Shown here: positions 15,852 through 28,099 of the stretch, piece after piece
Layout of the letters: each line of letters starts with the position of its first letter
How positions within the stretch are numbered: the first letter of the stretch is position 1
Source: Paenalkalicoccus suaedae
GTDB lineage: Bacteria > Bacillota > Bacilli > Bacillales > Salisediminibacteriaceae
Length of the DNA: 64,000 nt
Direction of reading: 5' to 3'
Assembly: GCF_006965545.2 (NCBI RefSeq)
Contig: NZ_CP041372.2
Span: forward strand, 3,596,001 to 3,660,000
The notes under the pieces: generated by a model
Seen by the model: the letters and a program-made list of their open reading frames with translations, nothing else
Database searches by the model: none
What the model was told of the DNA's origin: nothing
Program-made: the position numbers and the translations under genes

Positions 15852-17507
15852 TTACCTTAGGCTTAAAAGTCGTTTCATGACATCATTTTTGCCTCTACCA
15901 AAATAGTCATGAAGCTCTTTATACTCTGCGTAAAGCTGTTTATAAATGTCAACATGCTCGGCAATTGGCTGATAAACCTTATCACGAACTCTTCCCATAT
16001 GTGCTGCCGCATCTACGATCGACTCATATCCACCTTCATCTGTACCTGCTGCTACAGATGCAAACATTGCTGCACCTAGAGCTGGCGTATGCTTAGAAGC
16101 GGCAACTTTAATAGGAAGGTTAGTGACATCTGCATAAATTTGCATAAGAAGATCATTTTTTTGTGGCAGCCCACCACAGGCATAAAGCTCATTGACGGCA
16201 ACTCCCTTATCTGTGAAAGCGTCAATAATCATTTTCGTTCCGTATGCGGTGGCTTCTAATAGAGCCCTGTATACTTCCTGCGGCTTCGTTTTAAGGCTGT
16301 ACCCTAACAAAAGCCCACTTAGCTCTGTATCAACTAAAATGGAACGGTTACCATTCCACCAGTCTAAGGCAAGGAGTCCTGTCTGCCCTGGACGATATTT
16401 AGCTGCCTCTTCTTCTAATACTGTATGAACATTCACGCCACGCTCTTCTGCCTTTTGATGCAAATGACCAGGAACAGATTTATTTACAAACCATTCAAAA
16501 ATATCTCCTACTGCAGATTGACCGGCTTCATAGCCATAATAGCCAGGGATAATACCGTCTTCTACGACTCCTGCCATCCCTTCCACATGTACCTCCTTTT
16601 TGCCAAGAAGCATGTGACAAATCGATGTCCCCATCGCCATGACTAATTTGCCTTCATCCACCACTCCTACAGCTGGTACCGCTGCGTGTGCATCAACGTT
16701 GCCAACCGCTACAGCAATACCTTCTTTGAGTCCCGTTTTCTCAGCGACCTCTCGCGTGATTCTGCCTGCCTTTGTACCGAGTGGCACTACCTCGCCTCTT
16801 AGCTTAGTAGAAGTAAGGTCTTTAAGACGTGGATCGATTTCCTTAAAGAATTCTTCTGATGGATAGCCTTCTGTTTTATGCCAGGCCGATTTATATCCAG
16901 CTGTACAGCTATTTCTTACTAAATTGTCCGATAGCTTCATCGTTACCCAATCTGTCGCTTCTACAAACCGGTCGGCAGCTTGATAAACATCAGGCGCCTC
17001 GTCTAGGATTTGATAGGCTTTTGCAAGCATCCATTCTGAGGAAAGCTTCCCACCGTACCTTGCTAAAAATGTTTCTTCACGCTCTTTAGCTAAACTATTT
17101 AGTTCATTAGCATGTGGTTGAGCTGCATGATGCTTCCATAGCTTAATCCAGCTGTGGGGATTTTTACTCCACTTTTCGTTAAAGCAGAGAGGTTCACCCT
17201 TTTCGTCTATTGGAAGCATTGTACAAGCAGTAAAATCAATCCCTACTCCAATAATGTCTGCCGGGTCTACTTCTGCTGCCTTTAAGACAGCTGGGACTGA
17301 TTGCTCAATCACATCTAAATAATCCTGGGGATGCTGGAGGGCCCATTCATTTCCGAGCGATATACGATCGATAGGAAGGGTATCATCCATAACCCCATGC
17401 TTATATTCGGTGACGTGATCGACTAGCTCTCTTCCATCCTTTAAAGAGACTAGTACGACTCGTCCCGATTGTGTGCCGTAATCAATCCCAATTGTATACT
17501 TCTCCAT
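15852..17507 (-). CDS. araB: L-ribulokinase
   Basis: A 551-residue FGGY-family kinase phosphorylating L-ribulose at C5. The N-terminal phosphate loop region is [29 protein letters not shown] and [12 protein letters not shown] are ribulokinase features, and the FGGY_C part has [19 protein letters not shown]. The start at 17507 has CGGAGG 8 bases upstream; a longer frame of 17 codons lacks a ribosome binding site. It lies between araD and araA. Confidence 0.95.
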   Translation of the reverse strand: MEKYTIGIDYGTQSGRVVLVSLKDGRELVDHVTEYKHGVMDDTLPIDRISLGNEWALQHPQDYLDVIEQSVPAVLKAAEVDPADIIGVGIDFTACTMLPIDEKGEPLCFNEKWSKNPHSWIKLWKHHAAQPHANELNSLAKEREETFLARYGGKLSSEWMLAKAYQILDEAPDVYQAADRFVEATDWVTMKLSDNLVRNSCTAGYKSAWHKTEGYPSEEFFKEIDPRLKDLTSTKLRGEVVPLGTKAGRITREVAEKTGLKEGIAVAVGNVDAHAAVPAVGVVDEGKLVMAMGTSICHMLLGKKEVHVEGMAGVVEDGIIPGYYGYEAGQSAVGDIFEWFVNKSVPGHLHQKAEERGVNVHTVLEEEAAKYRPGQTGLLALDWWNGNRSILVDTELSGLLLGYSLKTKPQEVYRALLEATAYGTKMIIDAFTDKGVAVNELYACGGLPQKNDLLMQIYADVTNLPIKVAASKHTPALGAAMFASVAAGTDEGGYESIVDAAAHMGRVRDKVYQPIAEHVDIYKQLYAEYKELHDYFGRGKNDVMKRLLSLR

Positions 17508-17529
17508 TTTTATTCCTCCGTCCATTTCC

Positions 17530-18225
17530 CTACTGACCGTAATACGCGTCTTTCCCATGCTTCCTTAAATAATGTTTATCTAAAAGGGTTTGGTCGACCG
17601 CTGTTAGCTTACTATTAAGCTGAAAGCTATGAAAAGCTATTTTGGCGCATTCCTCTAGTACCACTGCATGCTTCACCGCGTCCTTTACACTCCCTCCCCA
17701 AGTAAAAGGAGCATGTCCATTTACTAGAACACCCGGTACCGCAAGCTCATCAATAGCATGCTTGCGAAAGGTTTCTACTATTACCCTTCCAGTGTTGAGC
17801 TCGTAGTCCGCAGTGATTTCTTCCGAACTTAAGGAGCGTGTGCAGGGGACGGACCCATAGAAATAGTCAGCATGTGTTGTACCTAGCGGAAGGAGCTCTC
17901 GACCAGCCTGAGACCAAGCTGTAGCCCAGGGAGAATGCGTATGAACAATACCTGTTACACCTTTAAACTCCTGGTACATATGCACGTGGGTAGCCGTGTC
18001 CGAAGAGGGCTTAAGCTCCCCTTCGACCACTTCTCCACTCAGATTTACGACAACCATTTTCTCGGGTGTTAAATCCTCATAGGATACACCACTTGGTTTA
18101 ATAACCACATGACCACTGTCTACGTCAAAACCACTCACATTTCCCCAAGTAAAGGTAACGAGTCCGTAAGAGGGAAGGGATTTATTAGCAACACATACTT
18201 CTTTTTTTAGCTGTTCGATACTCAT
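17530..18225 (-). CDS. araD: L-ribulose-5-phosphate 4-epimerase
   Basis: A 231-residue class II aldolase-fold epimerase making D-xylulose-5-phosphate. The zinc ligands lie in [13 protein letters not shown] (His-x-His) and a later His in the NGHAPFTWG region; the [10 protein letters not shown] motif is intact. AGGAGGAGAAG precedes the ATG. Length equals the family norm. Third enzyme of the arabinose pathway in this operon. Confidence 0.96.
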   Translation of the reverse strand: MSIEQLKKEVCVANKSLPSYGLVTFTWGNVSGFDVDSGHVVIKPSGVSYEDLTPEKMVVVNLSGEVVEGELKPSSDTATHVHMYQEFKGVTGIVHTHSPWATAWSQAGRELLPLGTTHADYFYGSVPCTRSLSSEEITADYELNTGRVIVETFRKHAIDELAVPGVLVNGHAPFTWGGSVKDAVKHAVVLEECAKIAFHSFQLNSKLTAVDQTLLDKHYLRKHGKDAYYGQ

Positions 18226-18246
18226 ACTCTTCTCCTCCTTTGTCCA

Positions 18247-20411
<2,165 letters not shown>

Positions 20412-20445
20412 GTCGTACTCTCCCCCTTCCTAATTAGCCTACTAG

Positions 20446-21297
20446 CTATCCTTTGACGCCTCCAGAGGTTAGACCAGCAATAAAGAATCGCTGGAAGAAT
20501 AAGAATAAAAGAATGATTGGGATAATGCTTAGCACGGCACCTGAGAATAACACCTGATAGTTATTACCATAAGGGGTTAGAAGCGTAGCAAGCCCAATAG
20601 GTAACGTAAACATGTCGTTGGATCTTAGAACGAGTAATGGCCATAGAAAGTTGTTCCAGCTACTTAACCCTTGTAAAATGGCCATCGCCGCAAAGGATGG
20701 AAGCATGAGTGGTGCCATCACTTTAAAAAAGATCCCATATTCTGTACAGCCATCTACCCTTGCAGACTCCATTAGTTCCTTTGGTAATCCAATTGCATAC
20801 TGTCTAAAAAAGAACACGGCAATTGGTGCTACAATGAGCGGTAGCATAACCGCTAGGTACGTATCCACGAGCTGAAGGGACGTCATTAAGCGAAATAGTG
20901 GGAGCATCAGAATCTCGAATGGAATCATCACGATCACCAACACTAAGAGAAAGATAAAACGTTGTCCTTTGAATGAATAAAGAGCTAGTGCGTAGCCAAC
21001 CATAGAAGAGAAGAATAGAGACACAACGATAAGCACGGCTGAAATGATGATACTATTTGCATACCAACTCCAATAATTAGTTTCTCCACTACCAAATAGC
21101 GCTTCATAATTTTGAAAATCAAAGGCGCTTAAAAACAGCTCGCCCGTTAAACCGTAGCGCATTAAGTCTGAAGCAGGACTCAATGACGCGATGACTAACG
21201 CAAACACCGGAAATAGCGCTATTCCCGCTATAAGTACAAACATGATTAATAGACCGATCACCATTGCTTTTTCACGATTCTTTTTTTGTTTCATCAT
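20446..21297 (-). CDS. araQ: arabino-oligosaccharide ABC permease AraQ
   Basis: A 283-residue MalG-type inner-membrane permease with six helices. The EAA loop that docks the ATPase reads ARVDGCTEYGIFFKVMAPLMLPS. Its ATG overlaps the araP stop by 4 bases (ATGA). No ATPase gene is in the operon; in B. subtilis the shared MsmX ATPase energises AraNPQ, and the same is likely here. Confidence 0.92.
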   Translation of the reverse strand: MMKQKKNREKAMVIGLLIMFVLIAGIALFPVFALVIASLSPASDLMRYGLTGELFLSAFDFQNYEALFGSGETNYWSWYANSIIISAVLIVVSLFFSSMVGYALALYSFKGQRFIFLLVLVIVMIPFEILMLPLFRLMTSLQLVDTYLAVMLPLIVAPIAVFFFRQYAIGLPKELMESARVDGCTEYGIFFKVMAPLMLPSFAAMAILQGLSSWNNFLWPLLVLRSNDMFTLPIGLATLLTPYGNNYQVLFSGAVLSIIPIILLFLFFQRFFIAGLTSGGVKG

Positions 21298-22232
21298 GAA
21301 TCACCCTTTTTAAACGCACCGGTCAATACGAGTTGCGTGATGCTTATGACTAAAATGATGAGAAGAAGAACAATTCCAACAGCTGCACCAAATCCCATAT
21401 CATTTCGCTGAATACCTTCAATATAGATGTATCCGACTACAGTCAACCCGATATTCCCAGGCGAGCTGGTCTCCCAAAACACAAAGCTTTCCTCAAACAT
21501 TCTAAAGCCATTAATAATAGTGATGGTCGATAAAAATATAACAACAGGTTTAATTGCTGGAAATGTTACGTTTCTAAACTTTTGCCATACTCCCGCCCCA
21601 TCAATATCTGCAGCTTCATACAGATCGTGATTAACATTTTGCAAGGCTGCTAAATAGTAAAGAATATTCACACCGATCCATCTCCAAGAAGCCAATGCAA
21701 CCATTAAAAACATGCCCGATCCAGCACCATATCGCCATTCCACGGCATCCAGACCAATAAATTGAAGTACTTGATTAGCAAATGCTGCCTCCGAGTCTCC
21801 AAAGATCATTCTAAAAATTGTCCCAGCTACAATTACCGAGGTTAACGCCGGAATGAAAATAGCTGCTCGAAAGATGTTTGTGAATGTCATCAGACGATTG
21901 TTCAACAGCACCGCTAGGACTAATGGGATAAACGTGAGGATAAGCACCGTCCAAACCACATAGATAGTGGTGTTTTGCAAAGCTGTATAAAAGGTTGGAT
22001 TAAATACGCGCGAATAATTGTGCAAGCCAATATAGTCTATCTGGCCTGGTAGTACACGCTGAAAGCTCATATTAATCGCGCTTAAAAACGGGTAAAGAGA
22101 TAACAGTAAAAACGAGATAATGAAGGGAGAAACAAATACATAGGGTGCTACTTTTTTTGAATATAAAAAACGAAACCTACGTTTTTTTACTCCTTCATTA
22201 TGAATCCGTTGTTCTGACGTGGAAGTTGCCAC
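21294..22232 (-). CDS. araP: arabino-oligosaccharide ABC permease AraP
   Basis: A 312-residue MalF-type permease with six helices; the EAA loop is AADIDGAGVWQKFRNVTFPAIKP. The start chosen is GTG at 22232, with AAGGGGGAAT upstream; this gives the length of B. subtilis AraP. An in-frame ATG 21 codons earlier would place translation inside the intergenic hairpin. It is coupled to araQ. Confidence 0.9.
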   Translation of the reverse strand: MATSTSEQRIHNEGVKKRRFRFLYSKKVAPYVFVSPFIISFLLLSLYPFLSAINMSFQRVLPGQIDYIGLHNYSRVFNPTFYTALQNTTIYVVWTVLILTFIPLVLAVLLNNRLMTFTNIFRAAIFIPALTSVIVAGTIFRMIFGDSEAAFANQVLQFIGLDAVEWRYGAGSGMFLMVALASWRWIGVNILYYLAALQNVNHDLYEAADIDGAGVWQKFRNVTFPAIKPVVIFLSTITIINGFRMFEESFVFWETSSPGNIGLTVVGYIYIEGIQRNDMGFGAAVGIVLLLIILVISITQLVLTGAFKKGDS

Positions 22233-22278
22233 ATGTATTCCCCCTTGACCTTCAAAAGACTTAGAAGCACTTAATAGA

Positions 22279-22313
22279 CTGGATCTAAGCAACAACGCGC
22301 GACCTAGATCCAG
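22279..22313 (-). promoter_or_regulatory. hairpin between araN and araP
   Basis: CTGGATCTA (22279-22287) and TAGATCCAG (22305-22313) form a perfect 9-bp stem without a T-run. It lies directly after the binding-protein gene. Such stems commonly protect the upstream mRNA end and give the binding protein more expression than the permeases. The second ABC operon has one in the same place (39384-39418). Confidence 0.65.
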
Positions 22314-22338
22314 CTTGATTAATGATCAGTCCGACTGA

Positions 22339-23700
22339 CTATTCGACGATTCTGCTTCTTACCGCTTCAGCAGCTTGTTCAAGCGCTTCTTGTGGCGTCT
22401 GGCTTTGCTCTCTTAGGACGGAATGATACACGTTTGATTCTAATTCTTGAGCAACATCCGGATTATACTCCGTAATATTTAACTCATTAATTTCATCCCG
22501 AATACTTAATAGGATCTCAAAGATATCGTCGTGGAAATAATCATAGAATTCATTCGGCTCGTTCATTTCTTGTGAATCCCATACATCGAAACGAGGAGGA
22601 TCAAATCCTAATATTTCCCAAAGTTTAATGTTGCTTTCAGGCGTTAGTTTTGCAAATGCTAAAAACTCTGTGGCGAGATCCGGATGCTCTGTTTGATTAG
22701 TCACGACTGTACCAGTTCCACCCATACCAGCAGAACGGTTGCCACCTTCCTCCCATGTCGGTAAAGGACGAATTTGCATCTTCCCTTTTAAATCTGGCAT
22801 GTAATCTGTAAAGCGACCCATGTACCACATTGGCATCATTAATGACGCAGAGCCTCCGTCATTCATAAATCCGTAGTATTCTTCTGCGTGGTGAAAACCT
22901 CCTGGTGTCAGCTGAGCAATCTCCTCTTCGTAAACGAGATCGTGAATAAACTGAAGCGTATCCACATTCGCCTCATTATCTAAAATAAGCTCTCCATTCT
23001 CATCAAAATAATCGGAGCCTCGTTGACTGATGAGAGGATAAAATGTCCAAGACTCATCTGACTCAACTGTCGTCATGACGGCATCGGTATTTTGAACGAC
23101 CTGTTTCCCAGCCTCAATGTAGTCGTCCCATGTTTCAATGCTATCAATGTCCACTCCTGCAGCCTCTGTAATTTCAGTGTTGTAATACATAACCGTTGCA
23201 CCTACATGTGTTGGTAGTCCGTAGTAAGTGCCATCCTTTGCATAAATCTCTAAACGAGACTGAACAAAATTCTCAAGCTCAGGCTCCACATATTCATTCA
23301 TTGGGAGAAGTTGAGGCTCTCCTCGTAAAAAGTTGGGATACTGATTGAGCTCAATATCCGCAATATCCGGTGCTCCACTTCCTGACTGCAGGGCAAGTAA
23401 TAGATTGTTGTGCATCTGATCATATGGATATGTTTCAGCTGTTAATTGAATCGGACGATCTGGATACTCTTCATTCCATCGGTTGACAGCATCCTCAAAA
23501 AAACCTGTATGCAATTCTTGGAAGTTCCAAAATGTTAATTCTGTTGCGCCTTCAATGTCTTCTCCAATGACAACGACTTCTTCTGCGCCATTTTCACTAG
23601 CAGACGCGTTAGTATCACCATTCGAATCCCCATCGTTCCCTCCACCACAAGCTGTAAGCGTCAAAACAGAAATACCCGATAATAGCAATAGCTTTTTCAT
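22339..23700 (-). CDS. araN: arabino-oligosaccharide-binding lipoprotein AraN
   Basis: A 453-residue extracellular binding protein of the ABC importer. It has a lipoprotein signal peptide with lipobox LTAC (Cys at about residue 18), an acidic Ser/Asn/Gly linker, then a type 1 solute-binding domain. AAGGAGG lies before the ATG at 23700. First gene of the arabinose operon, so its promoter region carries the AraR and cre sites listed separately. Confidence 0.92.
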   Translation of the reverse strand: MKKLLLLSGISVLTLTACGGGNDGDSNGDTNASASENGAEEVVVIGEDIEGATELTFWNFQELHTGFFEDAVNRWNEEYPDRPIQLTAETYPYDQMHNNLLLALQSGSGAPDIADIELNQYPNFLRGEPQLLPMNEYVEPELENFVQSRLEIYAKDGTYYGLPTHVGATVMYYNTEITEAAGVDIDSIETWDDYIEAGKQVVQNTDAVMTTVESDESWTFYPLISQRGSDYFDENGELILDNEANVDTLQFIHDLVYEEEIAQLTPGGFHHAEEYYGFMNDGGSASLMMPMWYMGRFTDYMPDLKGKMQIRPLPTWEEGGNRSAGMGGTGTVVTNQTEHPDLATEFLAFAKLTPESNIKLWEILGFDPPRFDVWDSQEMNEPNEFYDYFHDDIFEILLSIRDEINELNITEYNPDVAQELESNVYHSVLREQSQTPQEALEQAAEAVRSRIVE

Positions 23701-23726
23701 CGTAACCCTCCTTATATTCACGAAAC

Positions 23727-23742
23727 AAATGTACGTACAACT
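23727..23742. promoter_or_regulatory. candidate AraR box, proximal
   Basis: AAATGTACGTACAACT, a palindrome around GTACGTAC, lies just upstream of the araN ribosome binding site. It is about 140 bp from the distal box, a layout compatible with cooperative looping as in the B. subtilis arabinose operon. Confidence 0.72.
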
Positions 23743-23843
23743 AACCGGAAATGACCTGTAAAATCCCCTCATTTAGAATGAATGCGTAGTAATACCCCCT
23801 CTATTTGCGCATTTACGCACAAGGTAATTAATAACAACTATTA

Positions 23844-23857
23844 TTAAAACGCTTACA
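23844..23857 (-). promoter_or_regulatory. cre site and probable ara promoter
   Basis: On the minus strand TGTAAGCGTTTTAA fits the CcpA cre consensus TGWAANCGNTNWCA except for one base near the end. It overlaps a possible -35 (TTGTAA), with TTATTA about 18 bases further as a -10. Catabolite repression by CcpA is therefore likely. Confidence 0.65.
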
Positions 23858-23866
23858 AAATTGATT

Positions 23867-23883
23867 AACTTGTACGTATAAGC
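23867..23883. promoter_or_regulatory. candidate AraR box, distal
   Basis: AACTTGTACGTATAAGC matches the AraR half-sites TTGTACGTA and lies just upstream of the possible -35 of the ara operon. Confidence 0.7.
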
Positions 23884-24133
23884 TTACTAAAAATTATATA
23901 TGAACCCTTATATATACGCAAGACTATTTTTATTTTTCAGACATTTTTTTGATTTTACTCGTCATTCAGGTAATTTTCCATCAAAAACCTACTCACTATA
24001 TCTTATTTATTCTTCTTACTTCTGAGAAGATCAATTAATTAGAATATTTTAGATATGAATTCCGTATATTATTGATTAATATGTCAAATAGTATCAATCA
24101 TTTATAAACAAGAAGGAGAAGGAACAGGGCTCA

Positions 24134-24268
24134 ATGTTTTCTCTTAATGGACCACGACATTCTCATCATAAAAGGAGAGAAGTTTTTTGGAATAGCCGGA
24201 TTTGGAGCGGTAAGCTTAGCCATAACCTATTCCTGAATTTCCCTGAAGTCGTCAAAAGTGAGAATTAG
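24134..24268 (+). CDS. possible 44-residue peptide (doubtful)
   Basis: A short frame preceded by a purine-rich AAGAAGGAGAAGGAACAGGG region. The product is basic and aromatic (HSHHKRREVFWNSRIWSGK), with no recognised family. A second short open stretch at 24292-24376 ends with YEVRKLAKESG. The rest of 23890-24540 is AT-rich with no other gene seen. These may be remnants of an older insertion. Confidence 0.22.
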   Translation: MFSLNGPRHSHHKRREVFWNSRIWSGKLSHNLFLNFPEVVKSEN

Positions 24269-24540
24269 CACGAATATGCACCTATCTAACGAAAAGATGC
24301 CTCAATTTCGAATGAACTTTTCCGCTATCCAGATTGCTTATGAAGTAAGAAAGTTAGCTAAGGAGTCTGGATAGACTTGTTTAAACACTTGGGTTCACAT
24401 CAAAAGCTGTAAATTAAGTTAACGGATTCCCTTTGCTTTAAAAATTGATATAAAATAAATGATTAATACTTGAATTATTTATGAAATAGATAATCTGTAA
24501 GTTTTTGTTTTTATCTACTTATAGGCTTATATAGAAATAG

Positions 24541-24581
24541 AAAAGAAGAGTGCCTAAGTGAAATCATGGCACTCTTCTTTT
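24541..24581 (-). terminator. terminator of the SLH-protein gene
   Basis: A perfect 14-bp stem (24541-24554 with 24568-24581) centred on GAGTGCC/GGCACTC lies just past the stop. A degraded copy accompanies the duplicated gene end at 11156-11186. Confidence 0.8.
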
Positions 24582-24585
24582 ATGA

Positions 24586-26605
24586 TTAATCGATAAAACG
24601 ATCAAATTGTTGTTCACCATCTTCAAGCATTGTGCAGTAAGAATTTGAAGCAGTCTCAATGTCAATTAAGGCCCAATGCCTATTTGATACATCGTTCCAC
24701 TTACTCTCTAGAACATTAGATAGTAGTGGACGATCAAACATTTGATTTAATACTTTAACCGCTTGAGCTCGGGTCATGTTCTCATTCGGACGGAACGTAT
24801 TATCATTGAAACCAATCATCCAGCCCAAATCGTACATGGCTTGAATTGAGGACATTGCCCAATGGCTACTTATGTCCGTATATGGTGTGGTAATACTTTT
24901 AACCATGTGGTCACTCCATCGGTCCGCAACTGTTGCGAATTGAGCACGTGTCACAAACTCATTTGGACGGAATTGATTAAACTCATGACCAGTCATGATA
25001 CCCTCTTTTTGAACAAGGTTAATCATCTCAAACGCCCAAAAATTCGAATCTACGTCGGAGAACACGCTTTCGGTCGGTGCTTCAATACCCCTCTCCTCTA
25101 TTAGAATGCGCCCAAGCATCGTAGCAAGTTGTGCTCGGGTCAACGACTCGTTTGGTCGAAACGTATTGTCTTCAAACCCTTCGATGTACCGAGGATAGAT
25201 ATTGTATTCTCCATCATTTGCGATAACCGTAAAGCGACTAAATTTCTCTACCTCAATTACTATCGCATTCGGAATGCCATCCTCGTCAACTTGTACTTCT
25301 CCGCGATCAAGAACTAGTTCCCCATCACTATGCTCAATAAATACCGCAAAGCTAGTTGCATTCGTGTCTAGTGGAATAGGAATTTTAATTTCTGTCTTGT
25401 AAGAGGTATAGTTAGTCTCAATATCAATTGGTGTACCGAGAACTTGAATAGGCTGATTATTAAATGATTGTTGCACCAATGCCTCTTGTTCCATACGCTG
25501 TTCTTGCGTTACCCGATCACCGTGATTACGCATCGGTATCAATCGGAAAAATAAATCCTTATTTTCATTCTGTGCTTCTCGGATTTGATCATTCCGAAGT
25601 GAAATTTCCCCAAAGTCATTGATAATCAATATCCCTTTGTTAGCACTTGATAAAGAAAGTATAGAGTCATGTGGTAAAGTGATTTCAAACTGATCTGCTG
25701 GATCTTCAAGAAGATCACTGATGATTACAGTCACCCATTCCTCTTTAGTCTCAGGATTTTGAGTAATTAACTCATCGATAACTTCTCGGCTTATACTCAC
25801 TTCATCAATAGAGACGCCATCGCCTCTTATTGTTCGGTATATTTCAACTACATTTTCCAACCCTGGACCAATTTGAACAGGGGCAGGTCGAGAATTAGTT
25901 GGTGGCGTTGTTGGAGTTTCCCCACCGCCTCCACCACTAGATGGTGGTCTTGGTCGGTTGATAGTTAGCGTATACGTGTTTTCTTCCAATCCATCCGCAG
26001 CCCTTATCTTTACTTCGATAATGTTGTTTCCTACGTTGAGTGAGATAGAATCTGACCATTCATCAGATGTAGCAGTTATTCCATTTACACTCACCGTTGC
26101 TTCATTATCCGCTAGCAATGGTCGAACGTTCACTTCAGATACACCAGTAGCTACAGTTGCATGGTAATTACTTGTTTCAGCAACAAAATCAGGTGTCAAT
26201 TTCACAAGTTCATTCGTTCCATTAACCCTTAGTTGCAGATTAGCTAATAAGGCATTATCATTTACAACTCGAACCTTCTGATTCGCGGTAACTGTGTTCT
26301 CGAGATTGTTCATATAACTTATCGTATATTCGCCTAATGCTTGATCCGCCCCTTCTTTAAGTGTTAACGTTCCAGTTGTAGATGAGAACGAATAGTCATT
26401 CCCTTCTATTGCTGCTTCTGGAGTCGTTACCGAAAAAGTCCCTGCTTCGTCACCATTTGTGATCGCCTGGTCCAATTCATCAAAAACCAGTACCTCTACA
26501 GTAACTTCCATATCTTGTTCATTATAAGACGATTTAGATATAACTTCTTGTGAAACATTTAAAATAGCTCCAGCTGGAGGACCTGTAAAAATATTCGCTG
26601 TCGCC
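24586..26605 (-). pseudogene. 3' part of an SLH-domain surface adhesin gene
   Basis: The intact frame codes for about 660 residues: remains of a YDG/MBG-type domain end, an Ig-like region, a cadherin-like beta-sandwich (about residues 90-190, ending TYTLTINRP), a Pro/Gly linker (SSGGGGGETPTTPPT), a large unknown region, and three SLH repeats (YIEGFEDNTFRPNESLTRAQ; GHEFNQFRPNEF; GFNDNTFRPNENM) that would anchor it to secondary cell-wall polymer. There is no signal peptide and no ribosome binding site at the first Met (26511). Upstream, the matching N-terminal coding is inverted and frameshifted. So this is the tail of a broken adhesin, although the tail itself is undamaged. Confidence 0.75.
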
Positions 26606-26890
26606 GACTGGAGCGAGTTTAAGTGGAGTAGTTGGTTCGGATAACGTGACTCTTACTAGTATGGTCGGAGAGTTTGCAAGTCCCAATGTTGGAACGAACA
26701 TTAGCGTCACGCCATCACTTACACTGGGCGGCATTGCGACTACGGAAGCAACAATTGACGAGAATAGTTTATCGCTTTCAGGCATCATTGGATCCGAGGA
26801 CGTTGAACTTAATCCTGTACCGTCATTTGGAAGCAATAGTGTTGGAGTAAATAAAAACGTAGAACTTACAAACAGTTCACTATAGGGAGC
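26606..26890 (+). pseudogene. inverted YDG/MBG adhesin segment
   Basis: On the plus strand the frame reads like the centre of a YDG/MBG adhesin repeat (GVVGSDNVTLTSMVGEFASP; VGTNISVTPSLTLGGIATTE). The flanks on both sides code for such repeats only on the minus strand: VVTITGNFSVLDKEYDA at 26960-27020 and the ATANIFTGPP domain end near 26590. The simplest reading is an inversion of about 285 bp inside the adhesin gene. I see no strong inverted repeats at its edges, and an in-frame stop follows NSSL. Confidence 0.55.
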
Positions 26891-27075
26891 AGGCGCATTT
26901 TCAGTTTCAACCTTAATTCTTTTCCATTCAGATTTTAATATAACTTGCTGAAAATAATATATGTCTTCTGCATCGTACTCTTTATCAAGTACACTAAAAT
27001 TGCCTGTGATCGTAACGACTTTTCGTGGTACCATCATACATTTTATCCTCGGGATGATAATACACAGTATGACTA
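26891..27075 (-). pseudogene. decayed YDG/MBG repeat, adhesin 5' part
   Basis: The minus strand codes for DKMYDGTTK in one frame and then, after a frameshift, KVVTITGNFSVLDKEYDA in another. Both are typical YDG/MBG repeat starts. No start codon with a ribosome binding site is visible. It is continuous with the inverted segment and the SLH-bearing tail. Confidence 0.55.
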
Positions 27076-27127
27076 TGACTATCGAGCCTCACATCAAGAG
27101 ATTAAGTCTGCTAAAAATCACATAGAA

Positions 27128-27258
27128 TTATAAAATGGCGTACAGAGCTGTATTTTGTGAGATTGGCAATACCTGACCATTGCACATTGCCCATCCATAA
27201 GGAGCAAAGCTTCCACTGATTGTGATCTCTTTTGCATATGGGCATTAAAGCTATTCAT
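27128..27258 (-). pseudogene. phage tail-collar domain protein remnant
   Basis: AGGAG and ATG at 27258 start MNSFNA; after a one-base shift the frame reads PYAKEITISGSFAPYGWAMC and NGQVLPISQNTALYAIL, then a stop. This is the N-terminal part of the tail-collar / microcystin-dependent-protein family (F-A-P-x-G-W-A-x-C-x-G-Q, LPISQNTALF). The following part of the domain is missing. No other phage genes are nearby. Confidence 0.75.
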
Positions 27259-27280
27259 AGTGTTTACTCCTATCTAACAT

Positions 27281-27967
27281 CTATATAATACCTACACTGC
27301 AAACTGACGGTTTCATATCAGTGGTTACAAATATGACATTCTTTTTTAAAGTTAAAATATGCTTCCAAATTTTATAATCACCATACTTGTTAAGTTTCTT
27401 TCCATTATCACCACCGGTAAGAGGCGGTATTTTTTTTGGGGCCCTAGATATAGCGTCCTTTTCAAAGTCACTCTCATCAACCTCAGATATTTCGAAGTAT
27501 CCAAATCTTAAATATTTTTCCAAACTATCTAATATTGGATCATCAATAATAAATTGTTTTACCTCTGATTTTAAAGCTTTTAATGTTTTCTTATATTTAG
27601 TTAAACTCTTTAAATAATCATCTTCAACTTTCAACTCATCATTATTATCTATTAATTCCCATGCTGGAATTATTGAAGTTAGCTTTTCTGGCGTTTGCAG
27701 TTTAGAATTTATTTTTGTCTCAATGTTCTAGACTATTTCTTTTATTCTATTAGGGCGCTGATCCATGAACTCTTCAAAGACATGCGAAGGTATTTTAAGT
27801 CTCTCCTCTTTCATTAAATTGTCCATTATATTTGTAATTTCTTTAAATGATGCTTTCTTCCATTGATACGCTGCCAAAAGAATATTGGTATCAATGACTA
27901 TTAGCGCCTTATCTACTATTTCCTCAGCTTTTCTTGGTTTAAAAAAATACTTATCTAAATTTTTCAT
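27281..27967 (-). pseudogene. PIN-like domain gene with internal stop
   Basis: AAGGAG and ATG at 27967 start a frame with ALIVIDTNILLAAYQW, the first acidic motif of PIN-like nucleases (PIN_8/DUF4935 type), and IPSHVFEEFMDQRPNRIKEI. A TAG at 27728-27730 interrupts it; the same frame then runs on to GDYKIWKHILTLKKNVIFVTTDMKP, the expected late PIN motif. The protein ends early after that, so the 3' end also looks lost. Intact relatives are thought to be RNases, some linked to phage defence. Confidence 0.72.
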
Positions 27968-28099
27968 TAGATTCTCCTTCAAAATCAATATCTTAATAGA
28001 ATAATGTAACAAATTTACTTAACCTAAACACATCTAGAAAATCGGATTTGTATAACTTTAAATATGAAACAGCACCCTATAGTAATCAGACTATTTAAA

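Noticed and set aside
20446-23700. Arabinose importer as broken because no ATPase gene is present
   Set aside because: Importers of this type in Bacillus share the MsmX ATPase coded elsewhere; all other parts are intact.
26646-26885. A separate plus-strand gene
   Set aside because: No ribosome binding site or complete domain; it is the middle of a YDG/MBG repeat and is better explained as an inverted piece of the adhesin gene.
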